Made by a program: the position numbers and the translations under genes. 64,000 nt of DNA from assembly GCA_030490835.1 (NCBI GenBank), contig CM059972.1:14113764-14177763 (forward strand). The letters are read 5' to 3'. Positions 32,116 to 44,500 of the stretch are shown here, one piece after another. Numbering within the stretch: position 1 is the stretch's first letter; each line of letters starts with the position of its first letter. Origin of the DNA: Annona cherimola (Eukaryota; Streptophyta; Magnoliopsida; Magnoliales; Annonaceae). Below the pieces are notes generated by a model. That model was not told the origin of the DNA and did not search any database. It worked only from the letters and a program-made list of their open reading frames with translations.

Positions 32116-35100
32116 AGTGGTATCAGAGCCAAGGGTCGGGGATCGTGGTTCGTGGAGGCTATGCCAGCTAGACAAGTACGAAAAGATTCTGCATGTGTGT
32201 AGTCTGGGACTGTGAAACCAATTGGTTTGTGACCAAACTTACTTGGAAGAGTGTTGGGCATACCAAGTCATGATGGCGAATATTTCTACTTCGGTAAGCA
32301 TTATCGAGAAGCTAAATTATAACAATTATAATACTTGGTGTTTGCGTATGCAGTTTTATTTGCTTAATCAAGATCCGTGAGATATAGTTGGTGGCAATAG
32401 TACTGCACCACCCACAGATGATGAAGAATAGAAAATGTGGAAGTTAAAAGATGGCAAATCTATGTACGTATTAATAGTAACCATTGAGTACGAGTTGTTG
32501 CAAAAGATCAAGGATGCTAAAACACCCAAGGAGGCGTGAGACACCCTTGCAACACTATACATAATGAAAAATAATGCATCATTGAGTACGAATTGGAAAA
32601 TGAGTTGCCTTCCATCTCGTAGCAGAATATGACGATGAGTGAATATTTCTCTAATTTTGAAATTTATTTGTGAAGAAATTTCAAAATTAAGCCCAGAAAA
32701 TTCGATCTTTGAGACTAGGATGAGGAGAATTATCATTCATAGCTTAAAGCCAGAGTACCACGGGATTATCGTTGCTACCCGTGGATGGGCCAAAAGACCA
32801 ACTTTAACAGAGTTGAAAAAATATTTTGGCTAATAAAAAATTTTTAGACAAGCAAATGTCTAAAGTTTCACTAAAGAAGGAGAAGAATGCTCTCTTTAGT
32901 AAAAAGAGAGAATTCCAAAGCAGAGATCGAGGACCTGCAAGACCGAATGGAGGCAACACAAGAAAGCAAGAGGCAGGCTGGCAAAAGAGGCAGCAAGGAC
33001 AGAGCTCTCAGCAAGGGGGAGCTGGTCAAGGTGGTGACAAAGAAGAGAAGAGATCTCGATGATAGAAGGACCAATGTTACAATTATAGCAAAAGAGGCCA
33101 CTTCGCCAGAGATTGCTGGTTCAAGTGGGTAGAGGGTTATGCTGCAACCTCTACCTACAACGAAAAATATGAGATTTTCAAGCATCCCTTGCAGTCGTAG
33201 TGCCTTAAGAGATAACAACCTCTTGCATCACTGAGACACAAGAGGAGTCGACTCTTATATCAATAAGTGAAAAGATAATCAACTATAATGATGATTGAAT
33301 TATCGATTCTAGATGTTCCAATCATATGACAGGAGACTATGAGAAGCTAACTAGTACATTCGAGTACAAAGGAGGGCGAGTAGTCATGACAGCCAACAAC
33401 TCCAAGTTGCCCATCACCCACATTGGCAAAACTATGATTACTCATCAGTTCAGCTCATGGAAGGTATGATTGAAAAATATGTTCCATGTATTAGGTATAA
33501 GGACAAATTTATTATCTATCTCACAACTCACTGCCTCTGGCAATTATATAGTATTTGGCTCAAATAATATGAGAGTATATCCGAAGCTAAAAATAATAAA
33601 TGAGTCGATCATGGAAGGGCATCGGCTTGAGTCCGTCTATGTGATATCTGCATAGACAGCATATGTAGGTAGAACAAGAGAGAATAAAACTGCACATTTG
33701 TAGAATCCGCGGCTCGGGCACGCAAGCTATCACAAATTGAAGCAAATGATGAATAAGTCTATGCTTAGAGGTCTTCTCCAGGTAGAAGTTCAAGAGGACA
33801 CGATATGTGCCAGTTGCTGGTTTGGTAAGGCACATTAATTGCCATATAAGAAATCAAAATTTCAACCCTAGGCACCTCTCGAGTTGGTGCACTAAGATGT
33901 ATTCGGACGGGTAAAGAAGTAATCTATTAGCGGCTATTAGTATATGATAACTTTCATTGACGACTATTCAAGATACGTTTAGGTTGATTTTATGAACGAA
34001 AAATCTGAGGCGCTAAGTAAATTCAAAGAATTCAAGCAAAAGGTGAAGAGTGAAGTATGCCAAAATATACAGTGCCTATGCATAGATAACGGGGGAGAGT
34101 ATACATCTGCTGAATTTTCGGAGTATCTACAAAAGTGTAAGAAACACCGGCAACTGACTTGCCCAAATATGCCACAGCAGAATGGAGTGGTAGAAAAAAA
34201 AATTGACACTTGGCCGAGATATGTAGAAGTATACTGCATGCCAAGAATGTACCACCTAAAAATTGGGCCGAATGCATGAAAACTGTTGCCCATGTTATAA
34301 ATAGACTTCCTTAACCCAGCCTTGGGTATATTTGTCCTTTTGAAAATTGCAGAACATCAAACCAACAGTAAGTCACTTCTGTGAGTTTGGATGTGTCTGC
34401 TATGTATTTATTCCTGATCACCTCCACAATAAGTTCGATAAAAAGGCCATTCGATGCATATTTGTTGGCTATGATAGCCAAAAAAAGTTGGAGATGTTGT
34501 GATTCAATTAAGGCCGATGCTGTCTCACAAAATGTAATTTTCGATGAGGCATCATCTTGGCAGTCATCATAGGTAGTCTTATTACCTGACTCTAGTAAAA
34601 TGGAAGAGCAGTTAAAGGAAAGACTGTAGGAGCGGTTCAAGCCAGGCCAAACTCAGCTAACAGAGGAGTCGATTGAGGAGGACAATTTATCACAAGGCAG
34701 AGAGGAGTCCAGACCCAAGTCACCGGAAAAGCCAAAAATCTGTAGCAAATAGGGGTGCATCACAGGAGTATTGAAGAGGAAAGACCAAGCCAAATCAAAG
34801 AGTTCGATGAGCAAGAAGAAGCACAACCTCTTCCACAACGATCGAGCAAACAATGGAAGTCGAATCCAAAATATGCTAATGCAACAGTCCTAGAAGCAAC
34901 TGAAGAGGATGAACTAGCGACATATGAGGAAGCAGCGTAGAGTTTAAAATGGAGGAAAGCTATGGAAGAAGAAATTCAAGCCCTGATGCAAAATGAGACA
35001 TGAGACTTGGTGCCAAAATCGAGAGATATAAAACCCATATCATGCAAATGGATGTACAAGTTAAAGATGTGGCCTAACGGATTAATAGATCGATATAAAA

Positions 35101-36008
35101 CTCAGCTAGTAGCCATGGGTTTTCTCAAAAGTATGGGCTAGACTATGACGAGACTTTTAGCAAATTTGGCAAAAATTACCACAGTTTATGTATTATTAGC
35201 GCTTGTGCCCAACAAGACATGAAAACTCTGGCAAATGGAAGTCAAAAATGTATTTCTCCATAGCGAGCTAGATCGAGAAATATATATGATGCGGCCTAAA
35301 GGGTTCGAAAGCATGACTCATCCAGTAGGTCGGCAAGCTGAAAAAGGCATGATATAGACCAAAGTAAGCACTGAGAGCGTGACATAGTAAGATAACTGAA
35401 TTTTTACTACAAAGTGGTTACTCTGTGGCACTAGCTAACTCAAGTCTATTTGTGAAAAATAAAAATGGAAAGTTAACGATAGTGCTAGTATATGTGGATG
35501 ACCATCATCATCATAGGAGACGATGAAAAGGAGATCAGTCAAATCATGGTCAATCTCTCAGTTTGCTTTTTAATGAAAGACCTTGGAGTGTTAAAACATT
35601 TTCTTGGACTAGAAGTTGAACATACAAAAGAAAGACTATTCCTATGTTAGTAGAGGTACGCTCAAGATTTGCTAGAGAAGCATGGAATGCTTGACTGCAA
35701 GACCATCCCTATACCTATCCCTATACAGTCCGATGCCAAGCTATGCTCTCTCGAAGGCCAAGAGTTGGTAGATTCGACGATGTATCACTAACTAGTGGGT
35801 AGTTTGATCTACCTAACTCTCACACGACTGGATATCACATTCACTATCAGCTTAGCAAGTCGCTTCATGGAGAAGTCAAGAAAGCCGCATCTAAATGCAG
35901 TTCGACGCATTTTGAGGTACGTCAAAGGAGCTATTGATTTTGGTCTCTTATATAAGAAAAATGCAATATACAAGGTGGCAGGGTATTGCAATGCTAATTA
36001 TGCTGGAG
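32116..36008 (+). pseudogene. Degenerate Ty1/Copia gag-pol
   Basis: A primer-binding site (TGGTATCAGAGCC, 32118-32130) is followed by gag with stops (TSVSIIEKLNYNNYNTWCLR, ~32290). The zinc knuckle has lost its second Cys (CYNYSKRGHFARDC, ~33070). Next come protease (DSRCSNHMTG, ~33300), GAG-pre-integrase (NPRLGHASYHKLKQMM, ~33705), integrase (FIDDYSR, then IDNGGEYTSAEF, 33950-34280), RT (CKWMYKLK; YVDD at 35491) and the start of RNase H ([16 protein letters not shown], 35795). The Copia order INT before RT is kept. Many stops and frameshifts; one extra C directly after YVDD shifts the frame. RNase H breaks off at NANYAGD (36006), where unrelated repeat DNA begins. Inactive. Confidence 0.92.
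32118..32130 (+). other. Primer-binding site of the decayed Copia element
   Basis: TGGTATCAGAGCC, complementary to the 3' end of plant initiator tRNA-Met, two bases inside the LTR. Confidence 0.85.
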
Positions 36009-38474
36009 ACGCACAATTTCTCCTCCGATCTCTCCGTCCTCTCTCTCCTGTCGACGAAAGTCCCTTACGGGGAAGCTATTCAATTCCACATTTCCTACAC
36101 GCAAGTATACATGCGCCCGTTGTTCGAAATCTTACCGCAAGTGCACGGGTCGTAGATTGTAGTATTTAAATTATCGATCCACAGGGAATTCAGGACTATA
36201 AATTTTACTTTTAAACGCTTTCATGTCGGATATGGAGAGAATATAGCAAATAAAACAGAAAAGTGGGGAGAAAATGCAGTAAATAAAAGGGAAAGAAAAT
36301 AAATAAAATGGGAAGAATTGCAAATTAAAAATGAGGAGAGAAAGCGAAAATGCAAATACCTAGGGTCTAGGATTTCACATGCGTATTTTGCAACGGGTAG
36401 TGGTATAATTATTTAATTTGGATATTGTTTGTTAAAGGAGAACAAACCCTAATTTATCCTTGCACCTTCTCTCGAAACCTACAAGGTGTACCCTAATTTT
36501 CTTAACCACCTATTCTCATGGGATTAAGTTAATTAGAATCCATTAAGTTCTGTGGTTTGTTCATGTAATTCCTCAAGGTTATCATGCCTATTTTCATAGA
36601 CTTAGATTTCCAGGTTTAATATCTTGATTTTCGTATATTAGATTTTTACCTTTCGGTTTCATCGCCTAATATATGGAATCATGCAAAAGTACGGGCCCGT
36701 GTACAAAGCAAACATAAAAGTCACAATATATTAAATTAACAAAAATATCCATCATAAATAAATTAAAAATCCACACCACATTGCATTGTACGCATGCTAC
36801 ATCCTAAACCCTAGATTTAGGATTTAGCCAAGCATGTTTAAGTTCAAAATAAAATGAAAATTACAATCCATCTTAAACAAGATAACAAAAATTAAAAAGG
36901 GAAAAGATAGAAAAGCTTATTGGTTTGAAGTCCCGATGGTGTGTCGGCTGCTCCACGCAACTCGCCGGTCTGCCTTTTGCCCGTGCTCTCCGCCTTGCTT
37001 TTACTCCCTTTCTTTCTCAAAATTTTGCTCTAATCTTTTTCTAAAATTCCTGCTAAAAATATTTTGCAATGGTATTTTTGCAGGAATTTTCTGTAGCTTG
37101 CTCTTTGGAATTTTTCGTCTGCCGAATGCTGTCTTCCCAAAAATATGCTGCGGAATGCCCTCAGTGCTTCATGCTCACTCTCCTCTTCTTATAGCCTTTC
37201 ATGTGGGGTCCATCATCAATGCATTTCTGCTGATGTTGCTGCTGGAATTCTGCATTCACGTGTAATCTCATTGTGGGCAGCAGTTGCTCATTCACGTGAA
37301 TTAATGGGTAGATATAATGGCTGGACGTTGAATGCATTTTGGACAGCAACATGTTGCTGTCAATTTCGCAATTCAAAATTGTTGCTTCATCTCATTCACG
37401 TCACTATACAATTTAAATTGCATAAATTGCTGCTGCATTTGTATGTGGGAAATGACGTGAATGGGCATGGATTAATGGGCAGCTAGATGTGATTTTCTGA
37501 AATGGAAAGATCAAATATATACTGCTGAACGTGATCAAGCAATGCTGGATTGATTTGGTGGACCATTATATGTTGCTAGCCGTTGATATGATCAAGCTTA
37601 TGGGATCACGTGAATGGGCAATTTTTTGTGGGACCATTTTGAATGCATGCTGCTGGAACAATTCATGGTTGTGGGGTCCATCTGTTGAGAATTCACGTGA
37701 ATTTGGTTGCAAAAATTTCTGGTCACGTAATGGATGCATGGATGTTTTGAAGATGCTGCATTTGTTGACGGTATGGGCAGCAACATTGCTGCTAGAAAAT
37801 AAATGGATGTGGGGCCCATCTGTTGCATTTCACGTGAAGTTGCTGGGTATGGACAGATGATGAAATGAACGGCTGGCTGCATGGTCTGGAAAGCTTGGAT
37901 TTAATCAAGTTGCAGAACGTGATCACATTGCTGGAAAATGTGATTACGTTAATGGGCATTTATGCAATTAAATGGCAGCAAAGGATGGACGGTCCAAATT
38001 AATATCTGTTGCTGAATTTTCTGGACAGCGTTGAATGGTAATTGCTTAATGGGCGTGATCAAATGGCTGACACATTGCTCATGATGGATGGTTTGGATTT
38101 TGCATGATTTGATCAACTTGGTAAAACCTGTTTTTCCCTGCATTAAATCATTAATCATTAGTGATTTTACCTATGGCAACAAATAAAATGTAATTTCAAG
38201 CCAAAAGAATATAGAAGTTGTTTACATTGCTTGAAATTAATATTTAATTGCAAAATCATATTTAAAACCAAATTTCATATAAATTTCAATTAATTACCCA
38301 CTAATTTGGTATAAAATGTTTATAAAATATAATATCAGTTTTTCACTTATCACCCGTAATTTTCATGTTCCAATTTTACCCTAGCGAATCTCAACCGTCC
38401 ATCTTAAATCGACGGTAGATGTAGCATTTGCACATTAAGCAAACGTAAAAACGTTTGCAGTGAAACCGGACTCT
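36009..38474. other. Unclassified repetitive block
   Basis: It starts with a CT-rich stretch, then phrases often met in plant LTR elements (CGCAAGTGCACGGGTCGTAG, ATCGATCCACAGGGAATTC). No pol motif. 36910-38160 is made of imperfectly reiterated phrases (TGTGGGGTCCATC, GCTGCTGGAA, TTCACGTGAA, GAATGGGCA). I read it as a non-coding part of an LTR retrotransposon, without firm proof. Confidence 0.35.
37257..37836. repeat. Cluster of CACGTG palindromes in reiterated DNA
   Basis: CACGTG occurs at 37257, 37293, 37607, 37694 and 37831, the last four within TTCACGTGAA-like palindromes (ATTCACGTGAAT at 37691). A TGTGGGG(T/C)CCATCTGTTG phrase recurs 140 bp apart (37667, 37807). Confidence 0.75.
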
Positions 38475-38482
38475 ATCCAAAT

Positions 38483-39213
38483 TAGGGGTGGGAATTAGGG
38501 CGGGTCGACTCGTGACCCAGTATTGACCCGACCCGTTTTTGGCCGGGTAAAACCAATACATTTTTGACCCGGTATAGGGATAGGTCAGAAATTTTGACCC
38601 GAATTCAAAAATAGGGTTGGGGTGGGTCGACCATGTCCTGACCCGAAGAGTCCGACCCGCCCCGCATATATAAATTTATTAAAAATTATAAGACTATATT
38701 GAAATGTTATTATTATTTTCTTTCATATTTCTCACTTTTTTATAATTAACTCTATCAATAATAGAAGAATCAATTTATTAAAAAAGCAATATAAGAATTA
38801 ATAAAAAATTTATACGTATATAACCCTTATGTGTAATTGTATATTAACCTATTTTAATAAATGTATACTATATTTTCAAATGTTTTATTTTCTTAATTAT
38901 GTGTTTTTTAATAATTAATGAAATATTGAAACATATAATATTTAAATTTAGTATAGATGTATACTTATGTTTGATAGATATATAAAATTTGAAAATTATC
39001 TTATTTGACTCGTATTTTTGACCCGACCCGCTATCCCGAAACCGGTCCGACACCGACCCGAATTTTGTCCCTAGACTTGGTAGAAAAAAGTAAGTGTCAA
39101 ACTAACATTGTCCCGACCCGGTATAAAATAAGGGTCAAACAAGATTTTTGAAAAGTAGGGTCAGGGTTGGGCAAACCCTGACCCGCCCCGACCCGCCCTG
39201 ATTCCCACCCCTA
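38483..39213. mobile_element. Non-autonomous hAT element with perfect 8-bp target duplication
   Basis: 731 bp. Ends TAGGGGTGGGAATTAGGGCG and the complement of TAGGGGTGGGAATCAGGGCG, flanked by ATCCAAAT at 38475-38482 and 39214-39221. Subterminal ACCCGACCC/GGGTCGG repeats are abundant at both ends. The AT-rich interior has no transposase. Confidence 0.92.
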
Positions 39214-39472
39214 ATCCAAATACCCCAAAACAGCCTAAAACTAAGCAGAAATTGGAAACACACCTTGAAGAAGTCGAAGGCAGTGCAACAGTTGTCAATC
39301 ATTTCCATAAAAATTGTCAATACAGCTCATAAAAATGTGATAATATCTTCCTCCATAAATTTTTTTTAAAAATCTAGATAGCTGCATATTAGTTTCTTAT
39401 TTCATCTTTAAATGAAGGTGTTACAGCTTTCTTTCAAGGTTAACAATTTTACATTTCAGTCATGTCTTACTT

Positions 39473-41493
39473 CTAGCCCTTGAAATGAATTTGTTTGTCC
39501 AAAATTTCTTTCTTCCCAAAGCACCTAGCTTGAATTGCTAGAGTCTTCATGTCGCAAGAGTGCCCACCAAATGTTTCTTCCGTAATGGGTACAGAGCAGC
39601 TAGTTTTCTCCAAGCAAGCCTAATTTCATGCAGCAAACAATGAAACAGTCAATCCAAAGCTGAGAATTGAACATGACAAAAAAGTAGTCGTATGAACATG
39701 TTCATGGTTCAGTTGAAATGGGAGCTAGGAACAAAAACTTACATCCTCAACTATTTTTTTGGTATTTGGGTGGCTGCAACTTCCCATAGTGTAGTTACCA
39801 CAGATCCCCTCAGGGTCACCATAGCTTGCAAATTCAATGGTTTTCATGACTTTGTGGTGTGGACACTTCAATTTGGCTTGTGGTTTCAAGTTTTCTACAG
39901 TTGCTTTAATCTCGCTATCTTGTCTTTCCCATGACTGCACATCCGCGATATTATATTGAGTGATATGACTGCAGATCGTATCTCTATTTACTGTAACGAC
40001 CAGGATTCCAAAGGGATCTCCTCCTTCCTCCTCAAAGATGACCAGAAGGTTGTTCGTTGGCTTTAGAAATGCTCTGGGAATGTGATACCTAAAAAACCAA
40101 GATTTGATCTTCTTAGGATTTGTACGGCTTTCTGATCAACAAACATGTAGGTTTGTATCCTCATTTGAATTCATCCTAGTACTTACATTGCCTGAGTAGG
40201 CTTTCCAATGGGGGAGTGATAGGAGACCCAATAGCGGCCAATGCCTTCTCCATTGACATAAGCTAAGCCTTTGCCCATGGTGCTCATGTCTAGAGCCACT
40301 GGGTCATCGCCCGATGGAGCATCGAAGTATCTCTATCAAAACAGAAAAAAGGGGCATCTGTAAGTATTTGACGTTTGAATTCATCAGGTAGAAGAGCAAT
40401 CCATCTACCTTGTACCACGTTAGTGGTGTATTGCCAGAATTCTTGGCATCTTTCCACTCAACTTTCTTTGATCCTTCCTTTGTGTATATACCATTCATTT
40501 CTCCATCAACACCAACCTGCCCATGTAGTGATTAGGGAAATCAGAAGAGTGGTTTTATCATATGGGACGAGAAAAAAGAGAAAGGAACAGAGAACTTATG
40601 AGAACAGTAGAAGAATAGATCAGTGACTTTGATGAACAAAAATAGTAGACTTCCAGATTCAGTTAACCCATTTCAATAATATTGATGTTATCTTTATTCG
40701 TTTGGTATGAAGACCTAAGAAGGCAACAAATCATGCTTAAATTTCCTAACAATTTTTCATATGAGTCAAAATCACATGTTCAGACGATGCACTCCAATGA
40801 CTCCCCTGTCAACTCATTAATGAGGAAAAAGAAAACATAAAGATAAATTATAGATTCTAATAGAAGCTCTAGATATAAGAAAACCTTCTATACTGCAAAG
40901 AATTTGGAGAATGATCTTGATCCATTTCATGTTTGTAGAGTAGCGCTTTGCCACCTTGAATGCACCAAAAGTAAAGTATTCTGAATGGCATATATTAAGA
41001 TTTTATGCTTGACGACATTCATATGTAACCATGAATTGAAATTAAATTGAAAGAAAAAGAAAGAAGCAATAAGACAAATTCGCAATTTCAATTTTAGAGA
41101 CCAAGATTACCTTGTGCCCCCATTCATTGATAGAAAGATCCAATGTTCCTGTGTTTAGACCTAAAACTGCAGTGGCATGGACTCCAGCTAGGCGACGCTC
41201 CAAGTACACACCGCTATCCTATTTAGAAAGTAAGACAAAAAATGAGAAAGAAATATATGCTTTTCTTCACATCAGCTCAGAACTCATAAGTATAAAAGTA
41301 ACAACATATGAATACCGGCAATCCAACCGTCATGCTCATCAGGGAAATGTGGTTTACTCCTTCTCTGAATCTTACAATTCCTTTGAATGTGAAAGACTTA
41401 TCAACATTGTCCCCGTGATTTGATCCTGGGGAGTCACCAAAGACAGATCAGCCTCTGTTTACCATCAAAACTACTACATACGTACATACGTAC

Positions 41494-41546
<53 letters not shown>

Positions 41547-44500
41547 TATGAGTTTTGATCATGTACATTTATATGTACGATATATTTGGCTCAAAATGGG
41601 CCCCACATGATTATAAAATCGTAATATACTACACCCATTGTATTTAGAATTTTATATTTTATTATCATACAAATTTTCATCCAAATTGAATATGTGTATG
41701 GGCCCTATTTGAAAATAATACAAAATCAATGTAATAAAATATTTTGATGTAAATAATAGTCTTAAAGTTGTTTTTTAAGTATGTAAACTATCTAAGATAT
41801 ACTTTATACATGGATAAATAATTATGTAAAGTATTAATATATTTAAGTGAATGTACAACCTATTTTAAGCTAAATGTACTACAAGTTATGATATATATAA
41901 ATATATAGGAATATATTTCATATATATGTGTTTGTGCATATGTGTATATATAAGATTTCACTTCTGTGTAATCAGGTTAATTAAAAATAATTTCATATAA
42001 CCCTCTCAATTTTTAAAATATTAATAACTAATACAAAATACAATTTATTCATTATTTTTAACATTATTTATTTAGCTAGGAGATCATTCCAAATCAAATA
42101 TGTGCATGAGCTACTTCTACTAAAAAATAAATATATCACATGTAAATTAGAAAAATACTTAAATCCATTTGCATATGATTATAATATAATAATATTTTAT
42201 AGAATCATTTATCTACATCATAATGATATTTTAGATAGTTTATATGCTAAAAATACTACTTAAAATTGATTTTCAATATCAAATTATTTAATTATATTGA
42301 TTTCACATATTTATAGATGGGGCCCACATATAGTAGTATTAAACAAATGAGAGAGCTTTCATAATAATATAAATGATGTTAAATATAATTGATGGAGTAG
42401 ATTAGTGGATTTTTCATTGACTTTTAAGATATTAAAAATAAAAGGGAATGCTTATATGAAATCTTTCCTCTATGTAATATCTTGATGGTTAACGAAAAAT
42501 CTACTCAATTTATTGTATTTAGTATCATTTATATTATTATGGAAACTCTTTCATTTGTTCAGTATTACTGCATATGTGACTTATCTATAAATATATAAAA
42601 TCAATATCATAAAATGATTTAATATTAGAATCAAATTTACACAGTACTTTCAACAATCCAAAATATTATTACTATGTGGATAAATAATTCTATAAAGTAT
42701 TATTACGTTCTAATATCTGAGTATCGACTTAACGGAGCCCACTTATGGCGAATTTGGCCGGCAATTTATTTTCTAAACCAAAGGAAGACAACACAAGGAC
42801 AGTAAAAAAGAGGATATACCTATGTACTCGCCATTGACGAATGCGTGCAATGCATGCCCAAGTGATGCAACTCGAAGCACTTGAACACTTTGTCGCCGGA
42901 GAGGCAGCTCATCTTCTCGGAGGTCCAATCTGCAACAGTAACAAATAGCAGCCACTTTCTTAGGCATCAGCTCTGAGTAGAAACGTATCTTCTGTATGTT
43001 TGGCTTGTATCTACAGGGAATGGCATCTGCTCACCTAGTTGTATACCAGAGATAATCAGATTTATCCTTGGTCATGTTCATGTGCTCGAGTTGGCCATGA
43101 TATTTGACGGGACAGTCATCGATGATAGGAACCTTGTCTTGATACATTTTCCAATCCGTATCTTTGTTACATTCTTCAGCGAGAACGTAACCCCTCGAGT
43201 TGTGCTGTGCAACTACCTGTTCAGAACCAGAGAGAGAAGCATCACGTTACATCTATTTGAACTTCGATGTGGAAAAGCATGTGCAAGGCCATTGTCCAAG
43301 CTTGTGGCTCAAGCATTGCTTAAAACCCACTCCAAAAATGGTCTAGCAAAGATGGGTTTTCCCACTTTCTTTCTGGAAGTAAAAAGCTCTGTCCACAAGC
43401 ATATGCTGGTTGAGAACAAGGTTAAGAGATTGTAATTCACCCTATGAGTGTTGTAGACCTCCGTCTTGCAATCAGGGAGGATACTGATGGAATGAGGGGG
43501 CAGAAGGTATTGGCCACCATTGAAGTTTACATTCACTTCTGCTTTAGAATCGTTGTTAGCAAGGAAGGCAGCGCAAACTTTGGTCCCACTCTGCTGATAG
43601 ACTCTGGCCTGCATCAAGAATCCTTATAAGATCACCTAACATATTTCTTATCCATTTTTTTAATTTTTATTGATCCTTTTCACCCATATAATCATAGTTC
43701 TCAAGAAACTACATCCTCCTAGTCGTGTATAGACCTATGGTTGTGATGATCCACTTGGACAGCCCATCAGCCTTGTGCTGCATTTCATGTATGAATCACG
43801 ATGCTCAGAGATGCTGTCAATGGATTTTTCTTTTAAATTGATCTTGATTTCTAGATTCCTTTTTCATGATTTGGACAATTAGGACTCTGACTGACTGAAG
43901 TGAGTATTCTAGTCTTAAGTAGTCCATGATTGCTCATGAAAACTGTCTGGTGGGAATTGTTTAATAGGCCCATTCTTCTAAAAACCAGCACTGGCCATAT
44001 ATTGTACAGGGTTTAAATTCAACTTTTTTTTTTTTAATGGATAAATTCAACTATTAGAATGGAAAAATGTTTATGATCTTCGATTGGGGATCAGATCTAT
44101 TGATTGTCCATCTGTCTATAGACGACTAGGAAATATGACAGTTTCTCCTCGACAAAGTCCACAGAAAAGTAAGGCAAGTGTGATGGCAGTACCTCCTGCT
44201 GGTCACCCAATTTCTGGGTCGATGGATTGCCCCACAACAAAGCCTTCTTACAAAGTCGCAGAGCTGCGTGCAAGTCCTTGAGGTGGCCCCATTTGGGTTC
44301 TCTTTGCATGCCTTTAGAAACCATCCAAAACGAATGCAATTTTATCAATTTTGTACAATATTTCATGCAGACTTTTAATTGGTTAAGGAAAGCATTCTGA
44401 TTGCCTAACCGTATTCATCAAGTGGAGCTTCATCATAGTAGCGGGAAGTCACAAACTCAGAAGCTGTTCTGCCAAAATTAGTTCCTCCATGATACTGTCG

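Noticed and set aside
41478..41543. TA microsatellite as a biologically special site
   Set aside because: Ordinary intronic simple repeat.
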